Of a stretch of DNA of 64,000 bases, positions 63,647 to 64,000 are shown in pieces. The DNA is taken from the NCBI GenBank assembly GCA_032158295.1, contig CM063248.1:19431273-19495272 (forward strand). The letters run 5' to 3'. The first letter of the stretch is position 1. Every line of letters begins with the position of its first letter. Source of the DNA: Pycnopodia helianthoides (lineage: Eukaryota > Echinodermata > Asteroidea > Forcipulatida > Asteriidae). A model generated the notes under the pieces. It did not search any database, was not told where the DNA came from, and saw only the letters and a program-made list of their open reading frames with translations. The position numbers and the translations under genes were made by a program.

Positions 63647-64000
63647 ACGCATGGTAATGTGGTGACCCGGACGTAGCCGTTAACTCAGAAACGGCATCAG
63701 TCAATGTTTAGTGCTGGACGGCAAGGCTCCCAAAATGCTCAATCATGTGCATGACTTGCGTTGTCTTTTCACTACACAATGAGCCATAACTGTGTTGGAG
63801 AGGACATAGTCTACAATGCCAAATGGGAAAAGTATACCTCCTGTACGACTCACAAAGTTTAGTTTGTTGAAATTTGAGTTCATTTTCGCAAAAAGTGGCT
63901 GTGTGGGCATGCGAGTGTTAATGACATTTTCTATGCGAAGCGTTGGGAATGGTTTTATCATTACGGAAGTATAATTCCTAAGTGAGTTATGAATACAAAA

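Overview
The window is animal nuclear DNA, most likely from an echinoderm (a sea star or a relative). It carries split exons with canonical GT-AG junctions and long AT-rich introns. It is also dense in tRNA-derived SINEs and small foldback/TTAA MITE families of a type I associate with echinoderm genomes. The species call is inference; the gene and repeat calls come from the sequence.

Region 1 (509-40696, + strand) is one gene: the ortholog of KIDINS220/ARMS (kinase D-interacting substrate of 220 kDa), a neuronal membrane scaffold. I resolve 15 exons with matching intron phases. The first three encode ankyrin repeats in 33-codon, phase-0 units. They are followed by the ankyrin/KAP linker, the Walker A loop, two pairs of transmembrane helices, the Walker B strand, the end of the KAP NTPase domain, a Ser/Pro-rich linker, a 30-nt microexon, and a large last exon with a SAM-like domain and a long disordered tail. 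About 1,500 codons are present. By comparison with the vertebrate protein (about 1,770 residues), roughly 270 N-terminal residues (earlier ankyrin repeats) lie 5' of the window. The reading frame is broken by five apparent single-base indels, four of them at short runs of one base. Otherwise the gene looks constrained, so sequence error is the first explanation to test.

The introns are packed with mobile-element remains. These include four tRNA-derived SINE types, a LINE 3' end, several TTAA-flanked MITE families (one present three times within this gene), two families of short foldback elements with GGGCCC-type ends, and minisatellites. One minisatellite is a decayed tandem copy of an exon end with its splice donor. 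Another is a 25-bp array inside a terminal-inverted-repeat element.

Region 2 (40697-64000) has no convincing host gene beyond the 3' UTR of KIDINS220. It holds a 127-bp tandem array, three copies of a dispersed repeat of about 600 bp broken by later insertions, and a decayed DIRS-like tyrosine-recombinase retrotransposon (about 53.9-57.7 kb). The retrotransposon has reverse transcriptase/RNase H, tyrosine recombinase and SGNH-hydrolase segments, and a 223-bp piggyBac-type MITE is inserted in the last. A 49-bp satellite and several SINE/MITE nests follow.

No new cellular system is evident. The most useful leads are the microexon, the exon-boundary minisatellite, the frame breaks in an otherwise conserved gene, and the DIRS-like element with its hydrolase module and nested MITE.
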